Counted from the first letter of the stretch, positions 33,301 through 45,832 are shown. The stretch: 64,000 nt of DNA from Ancistrus triradiatus (GCA_025084515.1 JAJAGP010000356.1:393072-457071), one strand, 5' to 3'. Made by a program: numbers and translations. Notes: a model not told the origin generated them from the sequence alone.

Positions 33301-36300
33301 CCATTCAGCCAAAGAATTAGTACGATCGACGCTGCCTGATAAGACCTGACGATAAGCCATTCCAGTTCCAACTTATCCCAGGTGGTGGATGGGCTCACAG
33401 CTCTGTTCAGGTCATTTCCGTTCTTCCACGGCACTATGGTGTCATCCTGACAGCTGGAAACATGCAATTCTCAGAACTGATGCAAACCAAATGATCATTA
33501 AGGGCTCCAGGCCGCCCCACCGTGAGTTCAGGCAGGTAATGTTATTCTGGAAACTGTCCAGCAGATGGCATCGCATGAGTAATTAAGCCAAGGAATCCTG
33601 ATTCTGCAGTAAAACCCGTAAAACTCTGTTTACAGATTATATACGGTACTTGATTTTATGCTGTATGCAATGGCTGTGTCTGAAATAGTCAATAATTAGT
33701 AACGTCCACATGTTTCAACAGTGGTGTCTCATTGGTTAGGGCTTTTAACTGTACTACAATTTTCCATATTTGGGAGTTCAGTGGTTAAGGCTCTTTGAGT
33801 TAAACGGCAGACTTTGACAAATCGCCATTGGTCTTTTGGGCAACGTCCTCATGTGCTCAGATCAGTTCTAAGGGTGTCCTCTATGCAAAGGTGAATGAAT
33901 GTCAGTACATTCATGGCAGTGTTTACATTAAGGGTGTGAAAATACACTCTGCTCACAATTCGATTCTATTTTCTCCCAGACAGAGGTTTAAAATTCAAAC
34001 AAAATGCTCTATTGTAGCTTCACCATATCTTCAATAGCTGAATGAAAACATTACTTTTTTATTTCTGAAGAATATCAATTCAAAATAATGTGTACAGTGG
34101 TACCTCGATACTCGACCACCTCAGAACTCAAATTCAAATAGTGCAAATAAATCTCCATGGATCCTAAAAAGGTTGGTTTCTAAGAGCCAACCAAAAGGAA
34201 ATGATAGCAAATCAGGAATTGAACGCTCCAGAACACAGGCTGCAAGTAGCATTAGCAGCTATACTAGCGCCCAGAGTTCATCAATGGAGTAAGTGGTTTG
34301 CTTTTACTTTTCACTTTCAATCCATTACTCACTAAATTACATGAGATTTTTCAACACTTTATTAATATTTTATACATGAACTTATTTATCATAGTATCCT
34401 TGCCATATGATACAGTACAGACTGCACTACCAAACACTCGGTAAACTCCTCAGTTCATGATACATTTAACTTATGATGGATGTGTCAGAACATATCTCCA
34501 TCATAAATCAGGGAGCTCCTGTACAATACAACTCCATTAATGCATATAATACCTTATACAGCGTGGATTTTCTGCTGATCTGGAACGGATTAATTCAGTT
34601 TATATTATTCCTTTGGGAAAAATTTTGTTCAGTTCTCGACAAGCCTTCTGGAACGAATTAACGACTGGTACCACTGTACTTTTCTTGTATGCAAATAAAA
34701 GTCTCACCAAGAACAGGATATGCGCGTGTGAACATGATATATGAAACAAGAACGCATAACCCAACTCGATGATGCACATCGTGCCATTTTTGCATCGTGT
34801 CAGAATGCATCCTTACACCCCTGGTTGACAGTGAATTGTTTCATATGTATTACAGTGGGGCAAAAAAGTATTTAGTCAGCCACTGATTGTGCAAGTTCTC
34901 CTACTTAGAAAGATGAGAGAGGTCTGTAATTTTCATCATAGGTACACTTCAACTATGAGAGACAAAATGACAACTCAATACTTTGTAACATAACCTTTGT
35001 TGGCAATGACAGAGGTCAAACATTTCCTGTAAGTCTTCACCAGGTTGGCAACACACTGTAGCTGGTATTTTGGTCCATTCCTCCATGCAGATCTCCTCTA
35101 GAGCAGTGATGTTTTGGGGGAAACACGGACTTTCAACTCCCTCCACACATTTTTCTATGGGGCTGAGGTCTGGAGACTGGCTAGGCCACTCCAGGACCTT
35201 GAAATGCTTTTTTACACGGAGCCACTCCTTCGTTGCCCGAGAGCGGTGTGTTTGGGATCATTGTCATGCTGGAAGACCCAGCCACGTTCCATCTTCAATG
35301 CTCTCACTGATGGAAGGAGGTTTTGGCTTAAAATCTCACGATACATGGCCCCGTTCATTCTTCCCTTAACACGGATCAGTAGTCCTGTCCCCTCTGCAGA
35401 AAAACAGCCCCAAAGCATGATGTTTCCACCCCCATGCTTCGCAGTAGGTATGGTGCAACTCAGCATTCTTCTTCCTCCAAACATGACGAGTCGATTTTTT
35501 CCCAAAAAGTTCTATTTTGGTTTCATCTGACCACATGATATTCTCCCAATCCTCTTCTGGATCATCCATATGCTCTCTGCCAAACTTCAGATGGTAAACT
35601 TCAGACGGTGTTCTTCCTGGTGTCCTTCGACAGCTCTTTGGTCTTGGCCATGGTTGAGTTTGGAGTCTGACTGTTTGAGGCTGAGGACAGGTGTCTTTTA
35701 TACAGCTAACGAGCTCAAACAGGTGCCATTAATGCAGGTAACCAGTGGAGGACAGAAGAGCTTCTTAAATAAGTTGTTACAGGTCTGTGAGAGCCGGAAA
35801 TCTTGCTTGTTTATGGATGACCAAATACTTATTTTCCACCATGATTTACAATTAAATGCTACAATGTGATTTCCTGGATTTTATTTCTGATTTTGTCTCT
35901 CATAGTTGAAGTGTAGCTATGATGAAAATTACAGCCCTCTCACATCTTTCTAAGTAGGAGAACTTGCACAATCAGTGGCTGACTAAATACTTTTTTGCCC
36001 CACTGTATATACTTTGTACTTTCCATTCCATTTTTCCCTTTAACGCATTGTTCTTCTGTGTTGCGTGTGCTAAAGGCGCTGCTGCAGTACGGTACAGAAC
36101 TGATGCTGGGCTTCTTGCTGCCTTACGGCTTGATCTTGGCCAGCTACCTGTGCATACTCCGCAGAATTCGCCAGACTCGCTTCCAGAGACGCACTCGTAC
36201 TGAGAAACTCATCCTGGCCATCGTCCTCAGTTTCGCTGTATTATGGCTGCCTTACCAGATCGTCAGCATCTTCCAGGTATGTCTTTTTTTGGGACTAAAG

Positions 36301-37399
36301 GCTTGGGCAGGCAGAAACGATGAGTAGCAGTTCAGAGTGCTCAGAGGTATGAGCCAGCTGCTGGAAACATGAGGACCATGAGTACTGGGGTTTGAATTCC
36401 AGACTGGGCTTGCAACTTGAAGGTCAGGTGGTGGTAACAGGCCCTGCTATGGATTGGTGTCTCGTTCAGGGACCAGTTTCGCCAGCGCTCAGTGAATTTT
36501 GGTATAGGTTCCAGCAGAGGTGGGCGATATAGTAAAAAATATAATATCACAATTTTTAAAGACATTTTCACGATACACGATATTTATCACGACACGTGAT
36601 TTGAAGATAAGACCACAGATTCTTAAAAACAACTATTCAAATATTATCCCTTACTTAGTAAAGGAATATTTATTCAAAATACATTTCACTTCACCCAGTT
36701 AAACAGGACTAATTGCACTCTTTGAAATGAAACATGCAGTTGATCAATGTTCTTTAAGCACTGCCGATATCCTCAGAGAAGCATACTGTCTATCACGATA
36801 ACAGAATTTATCATGATTCGATAAAATATCATCATATTGCCCACCCCTAGACTCCTGTACCTCCCCAGCCAAATGGAGGCCTGGCTAGGGTAAATGGGGT
36901 AAACACAGGAAATTGGTTGACCTAAAAAGAACTTTTCCCTTTCACTAAATGTACCGTAGAGGATATGCCAAGACATGTTTGGTGCAGTTTAGCAACATGA
37001 CTGTCAGAAAAAACCTGTCCGAGTTTAAACTGGTGCAGATTTGTATAAATTTTCAAGGGAATAGCAGTTTTGCGCTTGTTCTCGTGCTAAATCAACAAAA
37101 TTCAATTTGACTGTTTAATAAAAAGTTTGAGACTGTATAAGTTTCCGTACTTGTTAAGCACATCAGTATTATGCTTTAGCATGAAGCTACACAAGCGACC
37201 ATCTTAAAAGAAAGCGTTGGGTTTGATTTATTATAGCTCTTTACAGGTTAGGGAAATGCTTTTATTTTTGGCAAAATACTCAAATTATATTGCTTGATAT
37301 TATCTGTTCTTTCTTGCCACACGTTGAAATACACTGTCTGTATGTGCAGATGGCTGAGGAGCTGAACGCTTCAAACGCTCAAATGTAAGCTGCGCACAC

Positions 37400-37448
<49 letters not shown>

Positions 37449-40400
37449 GAGACACACACGCGCACACACATACCCACACACACAGGCTTAATCTATGTAT
37501 CATACTACATACAAAAACCTTAATAACCCTACAAGACTGGTCTCTACCGGTCTTTCCACTTTATATTTTTGAATTATTTGAACACAGCACTGCTGCTTTC
37601 CAAGACAGCACTTGTATATACACTTCCCCTTTCAAAAACACACACTAACCCATAGCCGCGAGAAACCGTGGGTTACAGTGATATTATCACAGGATATAAC
37701 GTGTTATTAGACATGTGTTGCAGTTTAGTAAGCCCGCTTACTCCTGATAAAATCGCTGTAATGCACAGCCTCGTGTGGCTTATTGCTTTAAAAAATCAGC
37801 GACAAACACAACTGACAAATACATGCCTTATCAATACTGGTAATAAATAATACTTACACAGCACAGTGTAGTCTCTAGCTCTTTTGGTTTCCAGGATTGT
37901 CGTCGCTGTGTGGCGTACAGTTTATGAGAATCTGCTTTAGCTCTGAATGTGAAGTCATCAGATCAACCAGGTCAAATCTGAAAACAGTGACCAGCGACGT
38001 CGTTAGTCTATAGTCCCATTCTTCATTTATTAAAATGTCATATTGTTATTTTGTAAGATTCATTTTATCTCCTCAATTCTGTCTCTTTACACCATTTGTC
38101 CCCTGTTAATCTATGAGTAACTCTTTGCAGTTATTCAACAACTTGAATACATTAAGTCCCCTAGATGTGAACCTTCAACCAACGTACTTTCGAAGATGCG
38201 CATGTGCATGTACAATACACTGAAAATGATTTAAATGAGTGCAAAATTAAAAACTGTGGTGGAATTTCAAGTTGCATGCCAGCAGAACTTTGTTGTTTAC
38301 TTGGGTTTTATCAAGAAGTGCTCATGTTAAAGATTTTCATGCTTGGGCAGAAAGCGGGAGATGAACACTAGAAGCCGGTACAGAGCAGAGCTATTTTTAA
38401 GAAACTGAAAAAAACACACTGACAAACTGAGTGCAACAATGACAATAATGAAACAAAACACAGAGAACAGGAATGGCATGACACGCGCACAAGGAAGAGG
38501 GAAACCGGCCAGGGACTGACCCCGTAACCGGAAACCGCACATAGGCGAAATGTATCCAGTACACGCCAAACCAAGGAAATGCAGGGTTTAAATAATCGAC
38601 TAATGAGACAGAAACTAAACAGCTGAAGTAAATCAGGAAGTCAGAACGTAAAAAAGGTGACACAGAGCAGGGATGATGTGGAAAGAACGTTTGAGGCTGG
38701 GTAGTGTAGTCCAGTAGGACCTCATCCATGACACCAGCTATGTACAGTACATACCTCCAATTTTAAACCCAGACTGTCCGGTAGGAAACGTAAAAGTAAT
38801 GATGATCTCACTAAGAAGCAGTGAGCCATAAAAATGAATGTATCAGGTGGAGGCCCACTAGCTGGAAGATAAGGCTAATTATGTTGGACTTACGAACTTT
38901 TGGACATGCGAACCCAATCTCGGGACGCAACTGGTTCGTACCTTTGGGAGTTACTGCATAACATTTCTTGCACATTTCAGATGGTTTATTAGCTGAATCT
39001 AACATAAATGTGGCTACTGACCACTCAGTGTTTTTGTAAATACTTTCTCAAGGTTCCCAGACTTGGGGGCACAAAGTTGTTGTTTTTGTTTTTTTGGGGG
39101 AACTTTAAGATACATGTTGTATGTCACTTGTAATAATTCAGGGTTTAACAATAACGACTGTGAAAACTAGTAAATCTTGGTAGTCTCATTTACCAAAGGG
39201 GGGCACGGCAAAGCAAGTTTGGCAACCACTGTGCTAGGCATTTATTGATGCCAGCCTCTCTGGTAGAATCTCTGCTACACTGTTCCGGTATGCTCCCCAA
39301 ACTTTTTTTTTTGGAGCACCCAGTACAAATGTCTAAGAAAAGCTGCCCTCTAGCCCACATATACACAGACCAAACGAATAAAGTGATTCATTGCAAATCT
39401 TTTTTGGCCAAAAGTTCACCAAAAAAAAGTTCATCAAAAGTTCTCTTGGGTTCTTTTAATATTATTTGGCTCCTTTTCTCTTTTCAAGACAGCTACAAAT
39501 ATAGCTAAAAATCAACCATAACCTGGACATTTTTCTTTAACACTCCAAAGTAGACCTGTACGCACATCCTTACAATGGAATAATAATGATTCATTATGAG
39601 TAACAACTGCCTACTCTCTTTGAATGAAAGTATATTTTTAAGTAATTTTATATATACGATTTGTTTTCCAGTGAGTGTAATATTTAAATTTTATGTAATA
39701 TTTGCAACTTGTATTCAGAGCAGACAGAACCATGCGTATCCCCTGTGATGTTTGGCGCCCCCCACAGGTTGGGGTGCATGGTGCTAAACAAAACCCTGAC
39801 TTCACTACCAAAGACATGAAAGAACGTTCAGCTGATACAGATGTACTGGTGCAGTGGTCCATTACATGGCATTGCTTCAACAAACATAATGCGCATTCAA
39901 AAGACATCAGAAGAAATCCTAACATAACACTTAGATGATACAAAGCCATTCTGGAGCCAAGTGAAGTTGCAAAATAAATTCAAATACAGATCAAATTCTT
40001 TAGCTATAATCCTGCAAGTTTAAGGACAAAAAATGCCAACATAGTATGGTGGTGGTTATGTTATGACTTGGGGTTGTGTGGATGATAATGGCACTAGTAA
40101 CACCATGTTAGTGAAGTCAGATGATCAGAAACAAACCACAAATCTCAAAAAAGCATTTACAAATTCAAAATATGAAGCAAGAATATTAAGACTTGCTACT
40201 AAAATGTTAGGAGGCTGTGATTTCTACCCAAAGGACTGTTACTAAATATGATATAAACATGTATAAATATAAATCTATTGCCTCTCTCGGGCACAACCAA
40301 CCATGCTTGTGTGTCAGGCCCAACCTGAGTGGAAGCATTACAAGTTATACATTTTTCCCAATGACTTGTGAACAAAACTCTCTCTACGTATTGTGATTAG

Positions 40401-42031
40401 AACATTTAGGATGGTACATTCTGTATTAGGGCATGGATACCATTTCAGAGTATTCCTCCAACCACAACAAAGTAGTTTGTTCCAATTTGTAACAGGACGT
40501 TTTGCTGTGATGGCAGATTTTGAATGTCACATGTCCTGTTCACCCACATCCGTGCAGGCACTACCAATTCTAGCAATGACAAATCAAGTTAACTCCATGT
40601 CCAACCTAAATAACAATACACCGATTCTATATGTATATTACAAAGAAAAGTAGAGCTCTTAAAATGAATTACAAATTGGCCTCATTTTGTTGACCGACTT
40701 CAATATCCATTCATTTCTGTTTCTTGGAATGCCTGATCAGCTAAATTTGGTGTCTGCCAAGTTCTATTCATTTCAAAATTGTCAGAACAGTGAGTTTGAC
40801 CAGACTGTTCAATAGCTACAATGACACTAATGTACATGGTTTCACCTGGAATAAATCTAGTGTTTGGGAAATCTAACAGGCAAATAGTCCATCATAAACC
40901 TTCCAGGTTTTTTGAAGTTTAATCTTTAAATTCAGTCCTTGACCTCCCCTCAAGGGAGCAGACTTCAAGAAAATGTTCAAAGAGGAGCAGCTGGTCTTGG
41001 TTCAATGATAAAGTGGAGGATATTGAACTTTGCAGACAGAGACCCGTCACAGGAAAAGAATGCAAAACAGAAGCATTTTCACTAGAGGTCTCAGACATTT
41101 GGTTTCTGCTGTATGTATGCACACACTGATCAGCCAAAATATTAAAACCACCTGCTCAAAACGATGTTTAGGTGGATGTTTATTCTTTTCTTATCTTTGT
41201 AATCCTGGTCAGGGTCACAGGAGATTTGTGGGAAGGCAGGAATAACCCTAGACAGGGCATCTCGTAGGGCACACTCACACTAACACACTCATACAGACAC
41301 TAAGGGCACTTTAGAAACAGCAATTAACCTAACACACGTCTTAGGAATGGGAGGAAACCGGAGTACCCGGAGGAAACCCACACGGACAGGAGAAGAACAT
41401 GCAAACTCCACACAGATGGAGTCGGGATTGAACCGGGGCTGCCGAAGCTGGTACATCAGGGTCACTGCAGTACTGAGAATGATCCACCACCTAAATAAAA
41501 CATGATCTGTGCTGGTCCTGAACATTAGAGAACAGAATAACGTGAATAGCAATGTATGAAGAGAACCAGATGGACTACAGCCTGCAATTGTAGTACTACA
41601 AAGTGCAATGACCACCAAAACTTATAACAATATAAATTGAGAAAGAGAGAATGTCTCAGACTTTTGTACTGTACATATATGTATGTAACTGTCTTATAAA
41701 TATATTACTGTCTCTCTCCTCCAGGCGTGCCATTCGGATGTCTCTGCGGCCCATCGCCTCTGCTTTGGCCTTCATCAGCAGCTGCGTGAACCCTGTCCTC
41801 TACATGTTTGCAGGGAAGTCCTACATCCGGCGTGCAGGAGTAGCCTTCATGGCGCGCCTCTTTGAGGCCACAGGACGCGATTCTTCAAGCCGCAGAGACA
41901 ACAAAAGCAATCAGAACAGCCATGCCCGGCAAGAAGGTGAAGCAGATAGACTGCGCAGCAAGGAATCCGAGTCAACCACCAGCGCCAACAACACAAACAT
42001 GAGAAAAGAAAATGGGAACCACAGTGGGTAG
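29698..42031 (+). CDS. ltb4r2: leukotriene B4 receptor 2 (BLT2)-like GPCR, four coding exons
   Basis: A class A seven-helix receptor, predicted to sit in the plasma membrane and couple to Gi/Gq on binding LTB4 or 12-HHT-like lipids. Exons 29698-30318, 36076-36276, 37350-37384 and 41725-42031 join in phase to 387 residues. Landmarks: Asn61 (1.50), Asp89 (2.50), Cys115 (3.25), His139-Arg140-Leu141 in place of DRY, Trp167 (4.50), Cys198 in loop 2, Pro223 (5.50), WLP at 264-266 in helix 6 and NPVLY at 308-312. N-glycosylation sequons at Asn15, Asn23 and Asn280. The ADGSLMVLTPFF, CKVLYYLCC and AIVLSFAVLW blocks look more like human BLT2 than BLT1; so does loss of Asp at the DRY site (Gln in human BLT2, from memory). 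The start is the ATG 8 nt after a splice acceptor (29690). Likely polyadenylation signal AATAAA at 42928. The ligand is inferred. Confidence 0.88.
30412..31771. mobile_element. 1.36-kb DNA transposon with long terminal inverted repeats
   Basis: The outermost 40 bp are inverted copies with only two mismatches (start CCAAATCAGAAA, GTTGGGACAGTATGG). Similarity continues for about 190 bp in each arm (for example ATTCCTGCATTTCAG at 30571 and its inverse near 31640). No clear transposase frame and no clear target duplication. In ltb4r2 intron 1; family not identified. Confidence 0.8.
31862..32290. repeat. SINE scrap and inverted TGACTTG-family repeat
   Basis: 31862-31915 keeps ACATTTACAGAGTTTAACAG and ends at a CACAGAGCCACCAC head. 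32165-32290 is the inverse of the 19451 family (GGAGCATTGTCTCAAAGCAG). Confidence 0.6.
32291..34094. other. ltb4r2 intron 1, nothing recognised
   Basis: No ORF of interest, no terminal repeats; 32290-32420 resembles a worn repeat (TTTCTCAATCCTGGCCCTGG). Confidence 0.5.
34095..34676. mobile_element. mariner/Tc1-type MITE, TA flanked
   Basis: Ends CAGTGGTACCTCGATACTCG and (reverse complement) CAGTGGTACCAGTCGTTAAT, each next to TA. 582 bp, non-coding. Partial relatives: GAGGTTCCACTGTA near 50511-50524. Confidence 0.72.
34853..36005 (-). mobile_element. Tc1-like transposon, defective, beside ltb4r2 exon 2
   Basis: Complete ends (CAGTGGGGCAAAAAAGTATT at 34853; TTTTTTGCCCCACTG to 36005) with TA on both sides. 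Transposase blocks on the minus strand: EDWENIMWSDETKIELFGKK, FSAEGTGLLIRVKGRMN, HDNDPKHTALG. It lacks the helix-turn-helix region and has several frameshifts. Confidence 0.9.
36076..36276 (+). CDS. ltb4r2: ltb4r2-like coding exon 2
   Basis: Residues 208-274: end of loop 2, helices 5 and 6 (GFLLPYGLILASY; AIVLSFAVLWLPY). Acceptor TGCTAAAG, donor CAG|GTATGT. Both phases are 0. A Tc1 copy ends 71 bp upstream. Confidence 0.92.
36515..36850. mobile_element. hAT-like MITE, worn
   Basis: AGAGGTGGGCGATATAGTA at the left and an inverse ATATTGCCCACCCCTAG at the right; AT-rich interior with ATCACGATA motifs. No exact target duplication. In ltb4r2 intron 2. Confidence 0.6.
37350..37384 (+). CDS. ltb4r2: ltb4r2-like 35-nt micro-exon 3
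   Basis: Encodes MAEELNASNAQ plus two bases of the next codon (AT+G, Met286), in extracellular loop 3. Acceptor TATGTGCAG, donor AAAT|GTAAGC. Without it exons 2 and 4 are out of frame; with it the frame is restored exactly. Contains the sequon Asn280-Ala-Ser. Confidence 0.82.
37394..37485. repeat. (CA)n microsatellite, interrupted
   Basis: Starts 10 bp after the micro-exon's splice donor. Confidence 0.93.
37500..39690. other. ltb4r2 intron 3, nothing recognised
   Basis: Mostly AT-rich. 38340-38760 has the look of an old repeat (AGACAGAAACTAAACAGCTG) but no family is identified. A T-rich run at 39079-39099 and an A-rich one at 39421. No coding potential seen. Confidence 0.5.
39700..40250 (+). 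mobile_element. relic of another Tc1-type transposase
   Basis: Around 40050 the reading GGGYVMTWGCVDDNG matches the glycine-rich GGGSVMVWGC block of Tc1 transposases. Flanking sequence is too decayed to set limits. Confidence 0.45.
40251..41174. other. ltb4r2 intron 3, nothing recognised
   Basis: No gene, no clear repeat; the phrase ACTGATCAGCCAAAATATTAA near 41127 is a common fish repeat start. Confidence 0.45.
41175..41455 (+). repeat. interspersed repeat (TTCTTATCCGCTT family)
   Basis: Includes AATCCTGGTCAGGGTCACAG, AACCGGAGTACCCGGAGG and GAACATGCAAACTCCACACA. Confidence 0.75.
41455..41625 (-). repeat. interspersed repeat (GATCATTCT family), inverted
   Basis: Reverse of the 21560 family: CTGAGAATGATCCACCACCT, GATGGACTACAGCCTGCAAT. 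It ends about 100 bp before the acceptor of ltb4r2 exon 4. Confidence 0.7.
41725..42031 (+). CDS. ltb4r2: ltb4r2-like coding exon 4 with stop
   Basis: Residues 286-387: helix 7 (SSCVNPVLYMFAG), helix 8 (RRAGVAFMARLFEATG) and a Ser/Asn/Glu-rich cytoplasmic tail with many potential phosphorylation sites. Acceptor CTCTCCTCCAG; stop TAG at 42029-42031. Confidence 0.93.
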
Positions 42032-42927
42032 AAGGTGCACTGTGAGAACTTTACTCGAGAGGCATTGTGCCCTTGGCTATGAACTATGCAAGCGGGTCCT
42101 GAGAATAGTCAGTCGATATTTGAAAATGCCAAGCACTGAGCAACAGGAGTGTACATATGTTATTTGAGGGTCTGGCTAACCTGGCTGGATCAAGCCAAAC
42201 CTGCTCCCCGAGTTCCATGTCATGTGGCTGACTCTTAAACCACATGTCTTTGTCCATAAGAGGGCACAATGTCAACACAAACTTTTATCCCTGACCTCTT
42301 TGGTCATTACATTATGTAGGTTGTGTGAATCACATAAACCATACGAAATCCTGAAACAACGATCATGTAATGTTTTACATTCCAGTGTACAACCATAAAC
42401 ACTATAAAAGCTCACAGTCTTTGGTCCATTCCATCAGGAATCTATGGCATGTTAGGCCTTTTATTTTACGTTTTAACCCCCATCACCCTGGTCATGGTGG
42501 GGCCGTCCAGAGCTGATCCCTGAATCAAAGATTGGCAAGTGAAAATCTGGCCTCCAATCTTTCTCTCAGACATGGTTAACTACTCATGTGACGCGCCAGC
42601 CATGGCGGAAGCAGTGCTCGGTTTCAAAGCGCTGTCGTGCGTGGATGGTGGGGACCAGCGAAGTATGAAAGTGCCACCTGAGTGCATGTTTAGCCACGCG
42701 ACTTTAGGGTCAGGCTTTTGCACTTGCACCCCACATACCCACATATTTCCGATAAGAATGTAGAATCTGTTTATCTATATATTGTAAATACTTTACAGAT
42801 GTTTCATTAAATACGTTTTAAATTACAACGTTCATCTATCGGCTGCTACATTTTTATTTTAGCTTGATGTGCATTTGCTTGTTGTCATCTTTTTCATATA
42901 CCATTTTGATATGTCATTCGTTTGTGA

Positions 42928-42933
42928 AATAAA
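42928..42933 (+). terminator. ltb4r2: probable polyadenylation signal AATAAA of ltb4r2-like gene
   Basis: First good AATAAA after the stop codon, followed about 20 bp later by a GT-rich stretch (AGTGGTGTCTCTGG). This implies a 3' untranslated region of about 900 nt. Confidence 0.6.
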
Positions 42934-42959
42934 GCAAAATTCTCTTCCAGTGGTGTCTC

Positions 42960-43870
42960 TGGCACAGAACGTTTGGTGGGGCATCATAAACTCTGGACAG
43001 TATCTGCCTCGTCAGTGAAAGTACACACAAACCTACTTGCTCAATAAATCCAAATCCAAAAGCCCCTCATAAGCAAAGTCACAAATGCACACATTAAAGC
43101 GGGAATTAGCAGAAATGGAGACCAGAATAAACCCAATGCTTTAACATACAGCCAATATAACACGCCTTGTAGTAATGCAAACAGACTCACCAGTGATGTT
43201 CATTGCTAGTCATCTTTGCAAACTTTTGGAGAACATGCAAACTCCTCACAAACAGAACTCAAACTCTGGTTTCTGGAACTGTGAGCTGACAGCCTTAAGC
43301 ATCGCGCCACTGTACGACTCTTCACCTGCTGTTCAGCTCCTAATTTAAGGTAAAAGACAAGATACAGTATTACTGACAGTTATAGAGAACAGACACGATA
43401 GGCCGAACTGTGGCTCTCGGGTGGCACGGCAGTGTAACCTGGGTTCAAGTCCCTGGTATTCCATTTGTCCAGGTCAGCATCACATGCAAGAACATAGGGC
43501 TATGATTGACGGAGGAAAGATTGGTGGACCCCATCCTGGTTTTGTGATCGACTGGTGTTCCATCACATGCATGTTTAATCCAATGCTCTTTTTCTCTGGG
43601 GATAGGGATCATTAGGCCCTGAACAGGAAATGTGGGGTTAAAAATATTTTTTGAAAATAAATAAATAACTAAAACAGTGGTGCTTGGGTGGCATGGCAGT
43701 CTAAAATGCTAGCCCACCACCTTGGTGAATTGGGTTTGAGTTCTCCCGGGCCAAGAAAAGTAGAGAAAATGGAGTCAAACTAACAGACATAACAGACATA
43801 ATGAAAGACTGTAAAAAGAAAGAATAATACTACATTACATATTTGTAGAGATGATCAAAACTTGTGTATT
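42960..43870. other. intergenic between the two receptors, no gene
   Basis: Contains worn repeat pieces (43230-43320 GAGAACATGCAAACTCC-like; 43405-43560 and 43675-43750 GGTGGCACGGCAGT-like). Nothing coding. Confidence 0.5.
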
Positions 43871-43879
43871 TCTTCTACT

Positions 43880-44560
43880 ACAGTACAGTACACTGCAGTT
43901 ATTGAATAAATCACCAACAGCGTCACCAGCAAAGCACCCCCATACCATCACACTTCCTCCTCAATACTTCAAGGTGGGAACTACACATGTAGGAACCATC
44001 TGCTAACCTTTTATGTGTCCAACAAAAACATGCCGTTTGGAACCAAAAATCTCAAATTTGGACTCATCAGACCAAAGGACATATTTCCACTGGTCTAATG
44101 TTCAGTCCTTGTGTTACTTGGCCCAAGCCATTCCCTCCCTCTTGTTGTTCTTCCTTAGAAGAACAACAAGTCCTGATGAGAGCCAGTTTCAACCTAACAT
44201 TTGAGGGTTTTTACGACTGCACTTGAGGATACTTTCAAAGTTCTTGAAATTTTTTGGACTGACTGACCTTAATGCATTAAAGTAATGATGGACTGTTGTT
44301 TTTCTTTACTTAGTTGAGTAGTTCTTGCCATAATATGGATTAGAACGTTACTCAAATAGGGCTATTCACTGTATACCAACTCTACCTCTTCACAACATAA
44401 CTGATGGTCTCAGACACAAGACTCAAGAGGGCAAGACATTCAACAAAGTCTTGACAAAAGCACAGCTGTTAACTGAAAGCCATTCCAGGTGACTACCTCA
44501 TAAAGCTGACTGAGAAAATGCCAAGATGTGCAAAGCTGTCAACTAAGCAAGAGGTGAATA
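43880..44560 (-). mobile_element. relic of a second Tc1-type transposon
   Basis: AGCACCCCCATACCATCACA and TTTGGACTCATCAGACCAAA are the reverse of typical Tc1 transposase text (VMVWG and WSDESKF regions). No terminal repeats or open frame remain. Confidence 0.55.
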
Positions 44561-45180
44561 CTTTGAGGAACCTAAAATATAACACATTCTAGTTTGTTTA
44601 ACACTTTTTGTTTACTAAATAATTCCACATGTATTTCTTCATAATTTGGATGACTTTAGTATTAATCTACAATGCAGAAAATTGTAAAATAATGAAAAAC
44701 CACTGAGTTTGATATATATATATATCAACACAGTGGAATTTTTTTTCTGAAGAGAACATGTGTCAGTTTCGGGACATTATGTAACACAATCTTATGACAA
44801 GTAACAGTGTGTCCTATGTAAAAGTAGACCAGAAAACATGAGAAAATGTTAACAGTCTTTTTATGAATTTGTTTTTATGTACTTTATGTTGGTTGTGGCC
44901 ATGAAGGTGTTTGTAACCCTGTAGAACTCAGACTGATGGAACTCATGTTTGAGTTTGGTTTCAGATCAGTGTTTTTTCATTATTACTGATTCGTTTAAAT
45001 TGGGAGAAATGTGTTGTTTGTTTTCTTATTTGAAAACCCAGCAAAAGATTCCATTTGACCATGGGTGAACAAACCACCGCATCAAGTTGCTATATTTTGT
45101 TGTAATGCGCCACAAGTTACGTTTCTTCTGTCTGCAATGGACCTGAACCTGCTCTGGAAAATTCTACATTACCAAGAAAT
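44561..45180. other. intergenic, nothing recognised
   Basis: AT-rich with a short (AT)n at 44715-44725. Confidence 0.5.
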
Positions 45181-45184
45181 TCAT

Positions 45185-45500
45185 TTACTTTCTTATTTGC
45201 TTGATCCTGGACAGGGTCACAGGAGAGCCGGTGTCTAGCCGGCAGCATAGGGCGAAAGACAGGAACAACCCTATGCAGGGCACCACACACACATACTCTA
45301 GGGGCACTTTAGAGACACCTATTAACCTAACGTATGTCGTTGGACTGTGGGAGGATCCCAGAGTACCTGTAGAAAGCCCACATGAACACGGGGAGAACAT
45401 GCAAACAACACACAGAAAGAACCCAAACCACCCCACATGGGACTGAACCCAGGACGTTCTCGCTGGGAGGCGACAGTCCTACCCACTGAGCCACCCAACA
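45185..45500 (+). repeat. interspersed repeat (TTCTTATCCGCTT family), near complete
   Basis: From TTGATCCTGGACAGGGTCAC to a tail CACTGAGCCACCCA; includes AACCTAACGTATGTCG and GAACATGCAAACAACACAC. Confidence 0.78.
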
Positions 45501-45832
45501 AAGGACATAAAATGGATTAGAACGAACTGGCAGTGCCAGTGTCACATGTTTCTGGTACTGATCTATATAAACTTTAAAGTTTCCTTTAATCTTGATCTCG
45601 ACTGGGCTGTAAACAGACTACACATGGGTGTGAACATTAGCGACATAGATTCCTCATTTATGTAAATATGTCAGTAACCAGGAAGTGAAACCGAACTTCC
45701 AGGATGTGGTGAAGAGCTGAGGAAATACTGTGTTGCTGCATTACTGAAACGAACAGTCAGTGAGTGTGTGTAATATCAGTGATGTTCCATGGCATGTGTG
45801 TTTTCCTTTCATTGTAATTGTGTGCTTTAAGA

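Noticed and set aside
38327..38729. Overlapping minus-strand frames of 68-110 codons
   Set aside because: Hydrophobic low-complexity readings in three frames with no homology recognised; likely repeat-derived or chance, inside ltb4r2 intron 3.
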